This document shows positions 52,891 through 63,743 of a stretch of 64,000 nucleotides of DNA, one piece after another. The DNA is from Veillonella denticariosi JCM 15641. Its GTDB lineage: Bacteria > Bacillota > Negativicutes > Veillonellales > Veillonellaceae. Each line of letters opens with the position of its first letter. Positions within the stretch are counted from its first letter, which is position 1. The translations under genes were made by a program, and so were the position numbers. The DNA lies in assembly GCF_002959855.1 (NCBI RefSeq), contig NZ_PPDB01000003.1, positions 536,372-600,371 on the forward strand, given 5' to 3'. The notes under the pieces are model-generated. The model saw nothing but the letters and a program-made list of their open reading frames with translations. It made no database searches and had not been told where the DNA came from.

Positions 52891-53265
52891 CTTTGTATTT
52901 GACTTCACAAATTTTTCATAATAGTGTATAATACAACACATATATTTTTAATCGAAAATTATGAATGTGATTAATTTACTATAAAATCATTAGTATTAAG
53001 TGTTATGTGTTGTTTGACCTTGTAACAGCAAGGTTCCTATGATTGGAAATATGTTTCTCGATGGTTTGTAAATTCATAAATGTAAAATGAAGTTAAATTT
53101 ATGAAAATGAATGAGTATATCATGAGAAATATATTTACATTCATAAACTAATCTGATATTTTATATGTATAGTAATTAAATTTTTGATGAAAAATTTATT
53201 ATTTAGTGTTTTGGTGTAAGTTTTTGAATCCCTTATAAAACTGTGTGAAAGGTAGGTACTACTAA
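52891..53265. other. Leader region of adhesin 4, no gene
   Basis: 375 AT-rich bases. No ORF on either strand has family features or a good start. The ribosome-binding site before 53266 is weak (AAAGG, long spacing), so this giant gene may be poorly translated or controlled. Confidence 0.45.
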
Positions 53266-56200
53266 ATGAATCGTATTTATAGGGTAATTTGGAGTCAGGT
53301 ACGTGGCGCATACGTCGTTGTATCTGAAATCGCAAAGAGTCATTCTCGTGGCTCTAAAAGCTTTGTTAGCAATTCCGCTAAAGCATCCGTAAGAGTCGGT
53401 TTGGCGGCTATGGTGTTGACCTGCGGTAGCGGGTTGGTTTCGGGCGCGGGACCAAGGTGGATAGAAGGGGTTTCTACCGATTCATCGAAAAATCCGACAT
53501 ATAAAAATGAGGTGTCGCAAACATATATAGATGGACCCGGTAATGTGGCTGTAGGACAACAGAATATTGTTGCCAGTCAATATGGAAGTTCCGGTGCTTT
53601 CGGTAATCAGAACTATGTGAATGGGAAACATTCCGATGCATTCGGGGAAGGTAATGATGTATATGGAACGTTGACATCTATTGATCAATCGGGGAGAAGA
53701 GCGGCTACTACCGCAGATGGTGGCGGACGTGCTATGGCGTTTGGGGATAATAACGCTGTATATGGAGCTCAAGTAAGCGGATATGGTAGCCACAATAGAG
53801 TTGGGGAATTTAGGAAACATCCTTTTCATAAAGAGACTGATGTGGAGGATAAAATCCCGGTAAAACCGGCGGACTTTTCCAGTGCCTTTGGTACCCAAAA
53901 TACCATCACCGCTGATCATGGTTTGGCTGCCGGATTTAAAAATACTGTTTCCGGTAGATATTCCAACGCGTTAGGACAGGAATCTAATGCGTCAGGTGAA
54001 AACTCACTAGCTATTGGCCGAAAGGCTAATGCTAATGCGAATGATAGTATCGCTATGGGAAATGAGGCTCGAGTAGAGACGGGGACAAATCGTAATAATG
54101 AGCCGTTTGTGAAAGGCATAGCTATCGGTAGCTCTGCTATGTCGCAAGGTTTACAAGGTATAGCCATCGGTAGTAGTGCGGCTCATTATCGCGATAATGC
54201 GGTAGCTATTGGTAATAATGCAAAGGCTCGTGCCTTAGAAGGCATTGCTATCGGTAATAATGCTGAATCCGGCATTGAAAATGATCCCAATTATAAAGTG
54301 AATAACTCCGTTGCTGTAGGTAACTCCGCACGTGCTCATGGCGGTTCCGGCGTGGCATTGGGTAATGATACATATGCATTGGGTGGTTCTTCTGTGGCTG
54401 CAGGTAATGCGGCATGGGCTTTAGGCGAACGTTCCACAGCTATCGGTAACAATGCTCATTCTGAAGGTTACGGCTCTATTGCTATGGGTCGTGAAGCTAG
54501 TGCTTTGAGTACTCAAGATGGGGACAAGAAAAATGTTGTGGCTATCGGTGATGATGCACAAGCAACTGGTTCTCGTTCTATCGCATTGGGCGTAAGCGCT
54601 CAAGCTGGTACATTAGAACGTGTACGTGATCGTAGTGTTTATAAAGATAATCCTGAATTAATCACTAAACTTAAAGCTCAAAAAGAAGTAACTGATGCGG
54701 TAGCAATCGGTAGCGAAGCAAGCGTACAAGAAAACGAAGGCTTAGCTCTCGGTAGCAAAGCAACAGTAAATAACGTTCGTGGCGTTGCGTTAGGTGCTAA
54801 TTCTGTAACAGCTGCTCCGGTAAGCACTGCTAGTGAAAAGATTAATGGTTTGACATATAACTATGCAGGTGGTACTGCTGATTCCACAGTTAGCGTTGGT
54901 AACAATTCTACAAAACGTACAATCACTAACGTAGCTGCTGGTCGTGTGAATGCACAATCTACAGATGCTATTAATGGCAGCCAATTATATGGTGTTGCTA
55001 ATGCAGTGGGTAATGTAGCTAAAAGTACTAAGAATATCTTAGGCGGTAATGCTCAGGTTGACCAAAACGGTACTATTACCATGACTAATATTGGTGATAC
55101 AGGTAAAAATACCGTTCATGAAGCTATTAAATCCGCAAACTCCGGTTGGGAACTTCAAGTTAATGGCCAAAAGGTTAAAGACGTAAAAGCTCCAAACCGT
55201 ACAGTGAACTTTAAAGCTGGTAAAAATATTGCATTAGAAGGCTCCGGAGACAATGTTACGGTTGCAACAGTTGATAATGCAAACTTCAACTCCGTTACAA
55301 CTGGTAACGTATCTATGAGCAAAAACGGTATCAATGCTGGTGGGTATCAAATTACTAATGTACAATCTGGTGGCGATACATTAACAAATGCGGCTAATAT
55401 CGGTGATATCTCTCGTATTGCGGCTAAATACGATAAATACTTGCAACGCGGTACAGCTAGCTATGAAGCAAACGGTAACGGCAAAATTAACATGACCGGT
55501 ACAAACGGTTTGACTGCTGAAGTAACAGGTTTGAAAAATACTTATGTTACATCTGGTACAGTATCCAATGACGGTAAGAGATTGACATTGACACGTAATG
55601 ATAATCAAACATTCGATGTTGATATCTCTAAGATCTCTAACGGCCTTTCTAAAACTGACTACCGCTTGATTGCAAACCCTGCAGCAGGCAGCAACGGCGA
55701 ATATAAAGTAGCTGCTGACGGCAGCATGACATTGACTGTTGCGGATGCGGATGGTTCCAACCCTAGACAAGTTAAGTTGACGAACCTTGCTTCTAAAGAG
55801 CAACAAGATATTAATACTACTAATATCACAAATAACACTAACAAAATCGCTAAAGGCTTGAGCTTCCAAGGCGATAACAATGTTAAAATCAATAAACAAC
55901 TTGGCGATACTTTAGGTATTACTGGTGGCGCTACAGGTGCTTTATCTGACAACAACATCGGTGTTGTAGCTAAAGACGGTAACCTTAATGTTAAGTTGGC
56001 AAAAGACCTAACAGGTTTGAACAGCGTAACTGCAGGTTCTGTTCGTGTAGGTAAACATAGCGACAATAAAAACTATGTAACTGGTTTGGACAATAAAGAA
56101 TGGAATGTTCAAAACCCTACAATCACATCTGGTCGTGCAGCAACTGAAGATCAGTTGAAAAAAGTGTCTGATGAAATCAAGACTACTAATGCAGCTAAAA

Positions 56201-59200
56201 CAGATTACCGCTTGATCAACAATACAAATTCTGCAGATGGTTCTTACTCTGTAGAAAACAACAAGGTTGATTTAAAAGTTAAAGATGAAGCTCATCCTAA
56301 CAACCCTGCTAATACGGTAACAATCAACAATATCGCATCCAAAACTGAATTGGATAAATTGACAGAACGTGCTGTTAAATATGATCTTAACGGTGCAACT
56401 GTTAATAAAAACAAGGTTACTTTGGAAGGCCAAGGTGGCACAACAATTACTAACTTGAAAGCTGGCGAAGTATCCTCTACTTCTACAGATGCTGTAAATG
56501 GTAGCCAATTACATGATGTAAAAATCGAAGCAGGCAAACATTCAAAAGTAACTGTTTCCGATGATAACCTTAAATTGACAACAACTCCTGCTACAAGCAC
56601 TGAAGGCGCTAAATATGATCTTCGTTTGAACAACAAAGTGACATTGGGTAGCGGTAACAATCAAGTAGTTCTTGATGGTATTGCAGGCAGAGTGACTGCT
56701 GGTGCTGTTGTAATGGGCGCTCAAACTGTTCAAAATACGAAACATGCAAGTGAAACTGGTAATTATGTAACTAACTTGAGCAATAAGAACTGGGATTCCA
56801 CATCTATCGTATCCGGTCGTGCAGCGACTGAAGATCAGTTGAAAAAAGTTAGTGAACAAATTACTCAACAAGGTAGCAGTGCAACTGACTATCGTCTTGT
56901 AAGAAACTCCAGCGCTGACGGTTCCTACAAGGTAAACGACAATGGTGAAGTATCCTTGACCGTAGAGGATAAAAACCATGCAGGCGTTAAAGAGCAAGTT
57001 ACAATCAATAACATTGCATCCAAATCTTCCGTAGATAAATTGACAGATCGTGCTGTTAAATATGACATCAAAAACGGTGTTGTTGATAAAACCAAGGTAA
57101 CATTGGAAGGCGCTGACGGTACTACAATTACAAATGTAAAAGACGGTGCTGTAACAGCTACCTCCAAAGACGCTATCAACGGCAGCCAGTTGTTCAAGAC
57201 TAAAGAAGAATTGATCAATAAAGGCATGAAGTTCGGTGGTGACTCCGGTAACGTAATCAACAAAAAACTTGGTGAACAGGTAAACGTTAAAGGTGGCATT
57301 ACGGATCCATCCAAATTGACTGCAGAGGACAATATCGGTGTTGTATCCGACGGTTCCAACGATTTGAAAGCTCGCTTGGCGAAAGACCTTAAAGGTTTGA
57401 ATAGCGTAACTACCGGTCAAACAGTTATCAACAACGACGGTTTGACAGTTGGCGGTAAAACATTTGTTACAAATAACGGTTTCAACGCTAACGATACGCA
57501 AATTAAAAACGTGAAAGCCGGTACAGATGACAGCGATGCAGTTAACCTTAAACAGTTGAAAGAAGTATCCAGCAGTGCATCCGCAGCAAATACGAAGGTA
57601 GCTGAAGGTAAAAACATTAAAGTTGATGAAAGCATCGACAATGTAACTAAAGCTAAAACATATACTGTAGGCTTGAAAGATACTGTAACTTTGGGCTCCG
57701 GCGACAAAGCGATCAATCTTGACGGTACAACAGGTATCGTGAAAGCCGGCACTGGCGATAATGCTGTGACTATCAACGGTACAAACGGTACAATCAATGC
57801 CGGTAAAGTGGTAGTTAACGGTGCTAAGGGTACTGTTAATGAATTGACTAACAGAACTTGGAACCCTAAAGCTATTACTAACGGTCAAGCTGCTACAGAA
57901 GATCAATTGAAAGTAGTAGACAATAAAATTGATACTACAAAAACTGAAATCGTAGAAAAAGGCTTGAACTTCCAAGGTGATGCAGGTACTGCAATTCATA
58001 AAGACCTTGGCCAAACATTGAATATCACTGGCGGTCAAGCTGATGCATCTAAACTTTCAGAAAATAACATCGGCGTAGTTAACAACAACGGTGTTATGAA
58101 TGTTAAACTTGCGAAAGATCTTAAAGGTTTGGACAGCGTAACTACAGGTCAAACGGTTATCAACAACAACGGTTTGACAGTGGGCGGTAACACATTTGTT
58201 ACAAACAATGGCTTCAATGCTAACGATACTCAAATCAAAAACGTGAAAGCCGGTACAGAAGACAGTGATGCAGTTAACCTTAAACAGTTGAAAGAAGTAT
58301 CCAACAATGCGGCTGCAGCTAAAACTGTTGTAAAAGCGGGCAAAAACATCAATGTGACTGATTCCGAAGATCCTCAAACTAAAGCTAAGACGTATACAGT
58401 TGGTTTACAGGACACAGTAACATTGGGTTCCGGCAATACTGCTGTTAATATCGACGGCACAAAAGGTATTGTAAAAGCCGGCGAAGGCAACAATGCAGTG
58501 ACTATCAACGGTACAGACAGCACAATTAAATCTGGTAACGTAGCGATTGACGGTGCAAAAGGTAACATCACTTCCGGTAAAGTTCTAGTTAACGGTGCTA
58601 AAGGTACTGTAAACAACTTGACGAACATCACTTGGGATGCTAATAACATCACAAGCGGCCAAGCTGCAACAGAAGACCAATTGAAAGTTGTTGATAAGAA
58701 AATTACTGACAACGGCAGCGATTTGACTAAGAAGGGTTTGAACTTCAAAGGTGATGATGCTACAAGCATTCATAAAAATCTTGGTGAAACATTAGACGTT
58801 GTAGGCGGTACTTCCGATAAAGCTAAATTGTCCGACAATAACATCGGTGTGGTATCTGAAAACGGTAAGTTGAATGTTAAACTTGCTAAGGAATTGAAAG
58901 ACTTAACAAGCGTAACAACCGGTGCTACAACTATTAACAACGACGGTTTGACAATCGGCGGCAAGACATTCGTCACTAAAGACGGTTTCAATGCTAACGA
59001 TACGCAAATCAAAAACGTTAAAGCCGGTACTGACGGCAATGATGCTGTTAACTTGAATCAATTGAACGAAGTTAAAAATGCATCTAACACGACAGTAGAA
59101 GGCAGCAAAAACATCAATGTTGATCAAACTGTAGACCCTGCTACAAAAGCTAAGACTTACAAAGTTGCGTTGAAAGACACAGTAACTTTAGGCTCCGGCG

Positions 59201-62200
59201 ACAAAGCAATCAACATCAACGGTACTACAGGTATCGTGAAAGCCGGTGACGGTGCTAATGCTGTGACTATCAATGGTACAAACGGCACTATCAATTCCGG
59301 TAAAGTGACTATCAACGGTACTACAGGTACTGTTAACGATTTGACTAACAGAACTTGGAATCCTGATAGTATCACTAACGGTCAAGCTGCAACAGAAGAC
59401 CAATTGAAAGTTGTAGATAGCAAAATCGATAAGAACACTGAAGATTTGACTAAGAAGGGCTTGAACTTCAAAGGTGATTCCGGCGAAGCTATCCATAAAG
59501 ACCTTGGTCAAACATTGGATGTTAAAGGTGGCGTAACTGATAAATCCAAACTTTCAGATAATAACATCGGTGTAGTATCCGAAGACGGTGTTATGAATGT
59601 TAAACTTGCTAAAGATTTGACAGGTTTGAACAGCGTAACGACAGGTGCTACGACTATCAACAACAACGGTTTGACAATCGGCGGCAAAACATTTGTCACT
59701 AAAGACGGTTTCAATGCTAACGATACACAAATCAAAAACGTAAAAGCCGGTACTGACGGCAATGATGCAGTTAACTTGAACCAATTGAACGAAGTTAAAA
59801 ATGCATCTAACACGACAGTAGAAGGCAGCGAAAACATCAATGTTGATAAGACAGAAGATCCTGTTACAAAAGCCAAGACTTACAAAGTTGCGTTGAAAGA
59901 CACTGTAACTTTGGGCTCCGGTAACACAGCTGTTAACATCGACGGTACAAAAGGTATTGTGAAAGCCGGCAACGGCACTAATGCTGTAACTATCAATGGC
60001 GTAAATGGTACAATCAATGCCGGTAAAGTGGCGGTTGACGGTGCAACAGGTAATATTACTTCCGGTAAAGTTTTAGTTAACGGTGCTAACGGTACTGTAA
60101 ACAACTTGACTAATAAGACCTGGACTCCTGGAAATATCGTTTCCGGTCAAGCTGCAACAGAAGATCAATTGAAAGTTGTAGATAGCAAAATCGATAAGAA
60201 CACTGAAGATTTGACTAAGAAGGGCTTGAACTTCAAAGGCGATTCCGGCGAAGCTATCCATAAAGACCTCGGTCAAACATTGGATGTTAAAGGTGGCGTA
60301 ACTGATAAATCCAAACTTTCAGATAATAACATCGGTGTAGTATCCGAAGACGGTGTTATGAATGTTAAACTTGCTAAAGATTTGACAGGTTTGAACAGCG
60401 TAACGACAGGTGCTACGACTATCAATAATAACGGTTTGACAATCGGCGGCAATACATTCGTTACTAAAGACGGCTTCAATGCTAACAATACACAAATCAA
60501 AAACGTTAAAGCCGGTACAGAAGATAGCGATGCTGTTAACCTTAAACAATTGAACGAAGTGAAAGCTGCGTCTGATACTAAGGTGAAAGCCGGTAAGAAT
60601 ATCGATGTTCAGGAAGAAATTGATAAGATTACAAACGCTAAGACATACACTGTAGGCTTGAGAGATACTGTAACATTGGGTTCCGGTAGTACATCGGTTC
60701 ATTTCGACGGTACGAAAGGTATCATTAGAGCCGGTGAAGGTGCTAATGCTGTAAATATCAATGGTACAAACGGCACTATCAACTCCGGTAAGGTGACTAT
60801 CAACGGCGGTTCCGGTACTGTTAACGATTTGACTAACAGAACTTGGGATCCTAACAAGATCACTAACGGTCAAGCTGCAACAGAAGATCAATTGAAAGTT
60901 GTAGACAACAAAATTGATAAGAACACTGAAGACTTGACTAAGAAGGGCTTGAACTTCAAGGGCGACTCCGGCGATGCTATCCATAAAGACCTCGGTCAAA
61001 CATTGGATATTAAAGGCGGCGTAACTGATAAGTCCAAACTTACAGATGGCAACATCGGTGTAGTATCCGAAAATGGTACTATGAATGTTAAACTCGCTAA
61101 GAACCTTAAAGGTCTTGATTCCGTAACTGTTGGTTCCGACCCAAGCAAACAAGTTGTTCTTGATAATAAAGGCGTGTCCGTAGGCGGTAAGACATATATC
61201 TCCAACGAAGGCTTAAACGCAAATAACCAAAAAATCACTAACGTGGCAGCTGGTGTAAATGATACTGATGCAGTTAACGTTCAACAGTTGAAGAGCAGCA
61301 TGGCGGCAGCAACTACGACGGTGAAAGCCGGCGATAGCGGCAATACAACTGTAGAAACTACGGTTAATGCAGACAAGTCTAAAACATATACTGTAGATAT
61401 CAAGGATGACTTGAACCTTAAGAGTGTAACAACTAAGGATAATGACGGTAATACAACTGTAACTAATGGTAAAGGTGTAACAGTTGCCGGTAAAGATAAC
61501 AAAACTACAAGTGTTACTAGCGACGGCGTTACTATTACTCCTGCATCCGGTAATGCCGTATCCTTAACGGCAAAAGGCTTGAACAATGGCGGTAATCAAG
61601 TTGTTAATATGGCAAGCGGCTTTGCAGCAGGCGAAAATATCAACAATATCGCTGATAATAGCGGCAGCTTGACAAACGGTGCAAACATCGGCGACTTGAA
61701 GAACAGTATTGACGGTGTTAAGAAAGCCGGTTTGGACTTCGCAGGCGACACCGGTGAATTCCATCGTGACTTAGGTCAAAAAGTGACCATCAAAGGTGGT
61801 ATTACAGACCAAAGCAAACTTTCCACTGCAAACAATATCGGTGTTGTTTCCGACAATAACGGCAGCTTGAATGTTCGTTTGGCGAAAGATATTACCGGTA
61901 TCAACTCCATTACAACTACGGATAATTCCGGTCATACAACCGTACAGGACGGTAACGGTATCACGATTAAGAATAATGGTGGTAGCAGCGTATCCTTAAC
62001 AAGCTCCGGTTTGAACAACGGCGGTAATAAGATTACCAACGTGGCTCCTGGTGAAGTTAGTTCCAGTTCCACTGATGCAGTTAACGGTTCCCAACTTTAC
62101 CGTGTAGCTAACAGTATGAACAATGTTGTTAGCGAAGTTCGTCAAGTTGGTGCTATGTCCTCCGCGTTATCCGCGTTGAAACCTATGGCTTATGATCCTT

Positions 62201-62565
62201 ATGAACCTACTCAAATCATGGCGGGTTATGGTAACTACCATGGCGACTCCGCATTGGCATTAGGCGTGGCTCATTACAAAAATGAATCCATGATGTTACA
62301 TGCCGGTTTGGCTTGGGCAGGCGGCGACAGCCATATGATGGCGAATGCCGGTGTAACCTGGAAAGTAGGCAACAAGGATGGCGAAGCACAAACTGCAGAT
62401 CGTTATCGCAAAGGACCTATCAGTTCCACATATGCAATGCAACGTGAACTTGCTGCAATGAAAGCTGAAAATCAAGGATTAAAAGGTGAAGTAGCTGACT
62501 TGAAAGCTGAAAATGAACAAATGAAAGCTAATATTGCTGCAATGATGGCAAGACTAGGTTTATAA
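53266..62565 (+). CDS. Trimeric autotransporter adhesin 4 (3099 aa)
   Basis: The ESPR is MNRIYRVIWSQVRGAYVVVS. The head is distinct from the others (VAVGQQNIVASQYGS, SDAFGEGNDV) before standard AIGxxA repeats. The stalk includes at least five modules at 57960, 58734, 59456, 60225 and 60946, each opening KGLNF-x-GD and containing GGxTFVTxxGFNAN. The YadA anchor is ALSALKPMAYDPYEPTQI ... NAGVTWKVG, followed by a 64-residue tail from 62371: RYRKGPISS and a coiled coil of KAENxxL heptads. A GC hairpin and partner gene 62657 follow. Confidence 0.92.
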   Translation: MNRIYRVIWSQVRGAYVVVSEIAKSHSRGSKSFVSNSAKASVRVGLAAMVLTCGSGLVSGAGPRWIEGVSTDSSKNPTYKNEVSQTYIDGPGNVAVGQQNIVASQYGSSGAFGNQNYVNGKHSDAFGEGNDVYGTLTSIDQSGRRAATTADGGGRAMAFGDNNAVYGAQVSGYGSHNRVGEFRKHPFHKETDVEDKIPVKPADFSSAFGTQNTITADHGLAAGFKNTVSGRYSNALGQESNASGENSLAIGRKANANANDSIAMGNEARVETGTNRNNEPFVKGIAIGSSAMSQGLQGIAIGSSAAHYRDNAVAIGNNAKARALEGIAIGNNAESGIENDPNYKVNNSVAVGNSARAHGGSGVALGNDTYALGGSSVAAGNAAWALGERSTAIGNNAHSEGYGSIAMGREASALSTQDGDKKNVVAIGDDAQATGSRSIALGVSAQAGTLERVRDRSVYKDNPELITKLKAQKEVTDAVAIGSEASVQENEGLALGSKATVNNVRGVALGANSVTAAPVSTASEKINGLTYNYAGGTADSTVSVGNNSTKRTITNVAAGRVNAQSTDAINGSQLYGVANAVGNVAKSTKNILGGNAQVDQNGTITMTNIGDTGKNTVHEAIKSANSGWELQVNGQKVKDVKAPNRTVNFKAGKNIALEGSGDNVTVATVDNANFNSVTTGNVSMSKNGINAGGYQITNVQSGGDTLTNAANIGDISRIAAKYDKYLQRGTASYEANGNGKINMTGTNGLTAEVTGLKNTYVTSGTVSNDGKRLTLTRNDNQTFDVDISKISNGLSKTDYRLIANPAAGSNGEYKVAADGSMTLTVADADGSNPRQVKLTNLASKEQQDINTTNITNNTNKIAKGLSFQGDNNVKINKQLGDTLGITGGATGALSDNNIGVVAKDGNLNVKLAKDLTGLNSVTAGSVRVGKHSDNKNYVTGLDNKEWNVQNPTITSGRAATEDQLKKVSDEIKTTNAAKTDYRLINNTNSADGSYSVENNKVDLKVKDEAHPNNPANTVTINNIASKTELDKLTERAVKYDLNGATVNKNKVTLEGQGGTTITNLKAGEVSSTSTDAVNGSQLHDVKIEAGKHSKVTVSDDNLKLTTTPATSTEGAKYDLRLNNKVTLGSGNNQVVLDGIAGRVTAGAVVMGAQTVQNTKHASETGNYVTNLSNKNWDSTSIVSGRAATEDQLKKVSEQITQQGSSATDYRLVRNSSADGSYKVNDNGEVSLTVEDKNHAGVKEQVTINNIASKSSVDKLTDRAVKYDIKNGVVDKTKVTLEGADGTTITNVKDGAVTATSKDAINGSQLFKTKEELINKGMKFGGDSGNVINKKLGEQVNVKGGITDPSKLTAEDNIGVVSDGSNDLKARLAKDLKGLNSVTTGQTVINNDGLTVGGKTFVTNNGFNANDTQIKNVKAGTDDSDAVNLKQLKEVSSSASAANTKVAEGKNIKVDESIDNVTKAKTYTVGLKDTVTLGSGDKAINLDGTTGIVKAGTGDNAVTINGTNGTINAGKVVVNGAKGTVNELTNRTWNPKAITNGQAATEDQLKVVDNKIDTTKTEIVEKGLNFQGDAGTAIHKDLGQTLNITGGQADASKLSENNIGVVNNNGVMNVKLAKDLKGLDSVTTGQTVINNNGLTVGGNTFVTNNGFNANDTQIKNVKAGTEDSDAVNLKQLKEVSNNAAAAKTVVKAGKNINVTDSEDPQTKAKTYTVGLQDTVTLGSGNTAVNIDGTKGIVKAGEGNNAVTINGTDSTIKSGNVAIDGAKGNITSGKVLVNGAKGTVNNLTNITWDANNITSGQAATEDQLKVVDKKITDNGSDLTKKGLNFKGDDATSIHKNLGETLDVVGGTSDKAKLSDNNIGVVSENGKLNVKLAKELKDLTSVTTGATTINNDGLTIGGKTFVTKDGFNANDTQIKNVKAGTDGNDAVNLNQLNEVKNASNTTVEGSKNINVDQTVDPATKAKTYKVALKDTVTLGSGDKAININGTTGIVKAGDGANAVTINGTNGTINSGKVTINGTTGTVNDLTNRTWNPDSITNGQAATEDQLKVVDSKIDKNTEDLTKKGLNFKGDSGEAIHKDLGQTLDVKGGVTDKSKLSDNNIGVVSEDGVMNVKLAKDLTGLNSVTTGATTINNNGLTIGGKTFVTKDGFNANDTQIKNVKAGTDGNDAVNLNQLNEVKNASNTTVEGSENINVDKTEDPVTKAKTYKVALKDTVTLGSGNTAVNIDGTKGIVKAGNGTNAVTINGVNGTINAGKVAVDGATGNITSGKVLVNGANGTVNNLTNKTWTPGNIVSGQAATEDQLKVVDSKIDKNTEDLTKKGLNFKGDSGEAIHKDLGQTLDVKGGVTDKSKLSDNNIGVVSEDGVMNVKLAKDLTGLNSVTTGATTINNNGLTIGGNTFVTKDGFNANNTQIKNVKAGTEDSDAVNLKQLNEVKAASDTKVKAGKNIDVQEEIDKITNAKTYTVGLRDTVTLGSGSTSVHFDGTKGIIRAGEGANAVNINGTNGTINSGKVTINGGSGTVNDLTNRTWDPNKITNGQAATEDQLKVVDNKIDKNTEDLTKKGLNFKGDSGDAIHKDLGQTLDIKGGVTDKSKLTDGNIGVVSENGTMNVKLAKNLKGLDSVTVGSDPSKQVVLDNKGVSVGGKTYISNEGLNANNQKITNVAAGVNDTDAVNVQQLKSSMAAATTTVKAGDSGNTTVETTVNADKSKTYTVDIKDDLNLKSVTTKDNDGNTTVTNGKGVTVAGKDNKTTSVTSDGVTITPASGNAVSLTAKGLNNGGNQVVNMASGFAAGENINNIADNSGSLTNGANIGDLKNSIDGVKKAGLDFAGDTGEFHRDLGQKVTIKGGITDQSKLSTANNIGVVSDNNGSLNVRLAKDITGINSITTTDNSGHTTVQDGNGITIKNNGGSSVSLTSSGLNNGGNKITNVAPGEVSSSSTDAVNGSQLYRVANSMNNVVSEVRQVGAMSSALSALKPMAYDPYEPTQIMAGYGNYHGDSALALGVAHYKNESMMLHAGLAWAGGDSHMMANAGVTWKVGNKDGEAQTADRYRKGPISSTYAMQRELAAMKAENQGLKGEVADLKAENEQMKANIAAMMARLGL
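57960..61130 (+). repeat. Long in-frame stalk modules in adhesin 4
   Basis: Module starts are spaced 774, 722, about 769 and about 721 bases, so long and short units alternate. The long form has an extra NITSGKVLVNG-type segment. The third and fourth units (59456 and 60225) are almost identical over at least 240 bases. Confidence 0.75.
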
Positions 62566-62585
62566 TACGTTCATTCTGATCATTA

Positions 62586-62624
62586 CGGGCTGAGGATTCC
62601 CTTCCGGGGGAGTCCTCCCACCCG
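62586..62624 (+). terminator. GC hairpin between adhesin 4 and its partner
   Basis: GAGGATTCCC / GGGAGTCCTC with one wobble, enclosed by CGGG/CCCG, no U-run. It matches the arrangement at 36000-36021. Confidence 0.55.
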
Positions 62625-62656
62625 ATTAATTCGTTGATAGAAAAGAGGAATAGATA

Positions 62657-63409
62657 ATGAAAAAATCCACTTTGCTTGCTTTCACAGCGGCAGTATTATT
62701 CGGCAGTGGCGCATTGCAAGTTAATGCGGCGCCTGCTACATATGATGATGCATTGCTTTTACCAAATCCGACTAAAATGCCTACACAAGGTTCCGTCGTA
62801 TTGATCCCTGTGGCCAGCCCTCAGGCTGTACAAGGTATCCACGAATTTGTGAAAGCATGGGAAAATGCGGAAAAACACATTGCTCTAGCTGAAAGTAAAA
62901 AGAATAATCATCAAGAGTTGACTAAAGAAGAATCTAAATGGTTGCACTCTAAAGATAAGCATAATTATGCTGATTATTTCCGTAAACATTCTTTAGGCTA
63001 TGTACATGGCCAAGAGACTGCGTTGAACTGGAATGCTGAAAACCGCAATAAAAATGAGTATAGCTATTACACATTCCCTAAATATGATGAGGAAAAAGGT
63101 TTCACGAACAGCTATGGCTATAACGTATTGCGCAGCATGGTTGACCGCATGAATGAATTGCTTCAAAAACAAAAGGCCGTTGGCGGTCCTTTGACTGATG
63201 AAGAAGCACAGGCATTGGAAGATGCTATGCTCGATATCATGGCTCAGGATCAAGAGCATGTATCGAATGAAGAATTGCGTCATTACATGAACGAAGCGGT
63301 TTGGTTTGCTACAAAACAAACTGTAAGAAATATGTCTGCAGAAGAACCTTCTGCCAGAGATATGCATGAAATCAATCTTCGTGAAGCGATTCAAGAAGAA
63401 AATAATTAA
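62657..63409 (+). CDS. Secreted helical partner of adhesin 4
   Basis: This 250-residue protein has a signal (KKSTLLAFTAAVLFGSGALQVNA) and a helical, charged mature part. It shares with the 36039 protein the motif NEELRHYMNEAVWF (204-217) and the ending EINLREAI; the central parts differ. Its place after a trimeric adhesin suggests a periplasmic helper. GAGGAA precedes ATG 62657. No known family is recognised. Confidence 0.6.
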   Translation: MKKSTLLAFTAAVLFGSGALQVNAAPATYDDALLLPNPTKMPTQGSVVLIPVASPQAVQGIHEFVKAWENAEKHIALAESKKNNHQELTKEESKWLHSKDKHNYADYFRKHSLGYVHGQETALNWNAENRNKNEYSYYTFPKYDEEKGFTNSYGYNVLRSMVDRMNELLQKQKAVGGPLTDEEAQALEDAMLDIMAQDQEHVSNEELRHYMNEAVWFATKQTVRNMSAEEPSARDMHEINLREAIQEENN

Positions 63410-63563
63410 TTCGCACATATATAATTAATTTGTTATATGGATAGTTCTTTTCTTATATAGATTATGCTGTTTTTGTAATCTATCGAGTTATTTACAATAT
63501 AATAGTTTTTAATTATATAATAAAATGCTAATAAGGGATTCTATTGACGCACTGTCATATAGG

Positions 63564-63611
63564 AGAGAGGCTGTAACAGAATGCAGAAATGTGTTCTGTT
63601 GCGGCCTCTTT
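63564..63611 (+). terminator. Rho-independent terminator
   Basis: AGAGGC-TGT-AACAGAA pairs with TTCTGTT-GCG-GCCTCTT and runs into TTTTG. It ends the adhesin 4 unit and insulates the rRNA promoter. Confidence 0.8.
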
Positions 63612-63708
63612 TGTTTGCGTGAAATTCGGTAAAAATAGTTTATTAAAATAAGTAAAAGATAGGGTGTAAAAGTTCTTAAAAAATAAGGTGAAATTGAGAG
63701 AAATTCTG

Positions 63709-63737
63709 TTGACATGAGTATGTGGAAATGATATTAT
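63709..63737 (+). promoter_or_regulatory. rRNA operon promoter
   Basis: TTGACA (63709-63714), 17 bases, TATTAT (63732-63737): strong sigma-A consensus, about 180 bases before the mature 16S end. Confidence 0.85.
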
Positions 63738-63743
63738 ATTTAA

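Noticed and set aside
31517..62000. Many long open frames on the minus strand opposite the adhesin genes
   Set aside because: They mirror the repetitive, biased codons of the adhesins, lack ribosome-binding sites and family motifs, and recur wherever the adhesin repeats recur.
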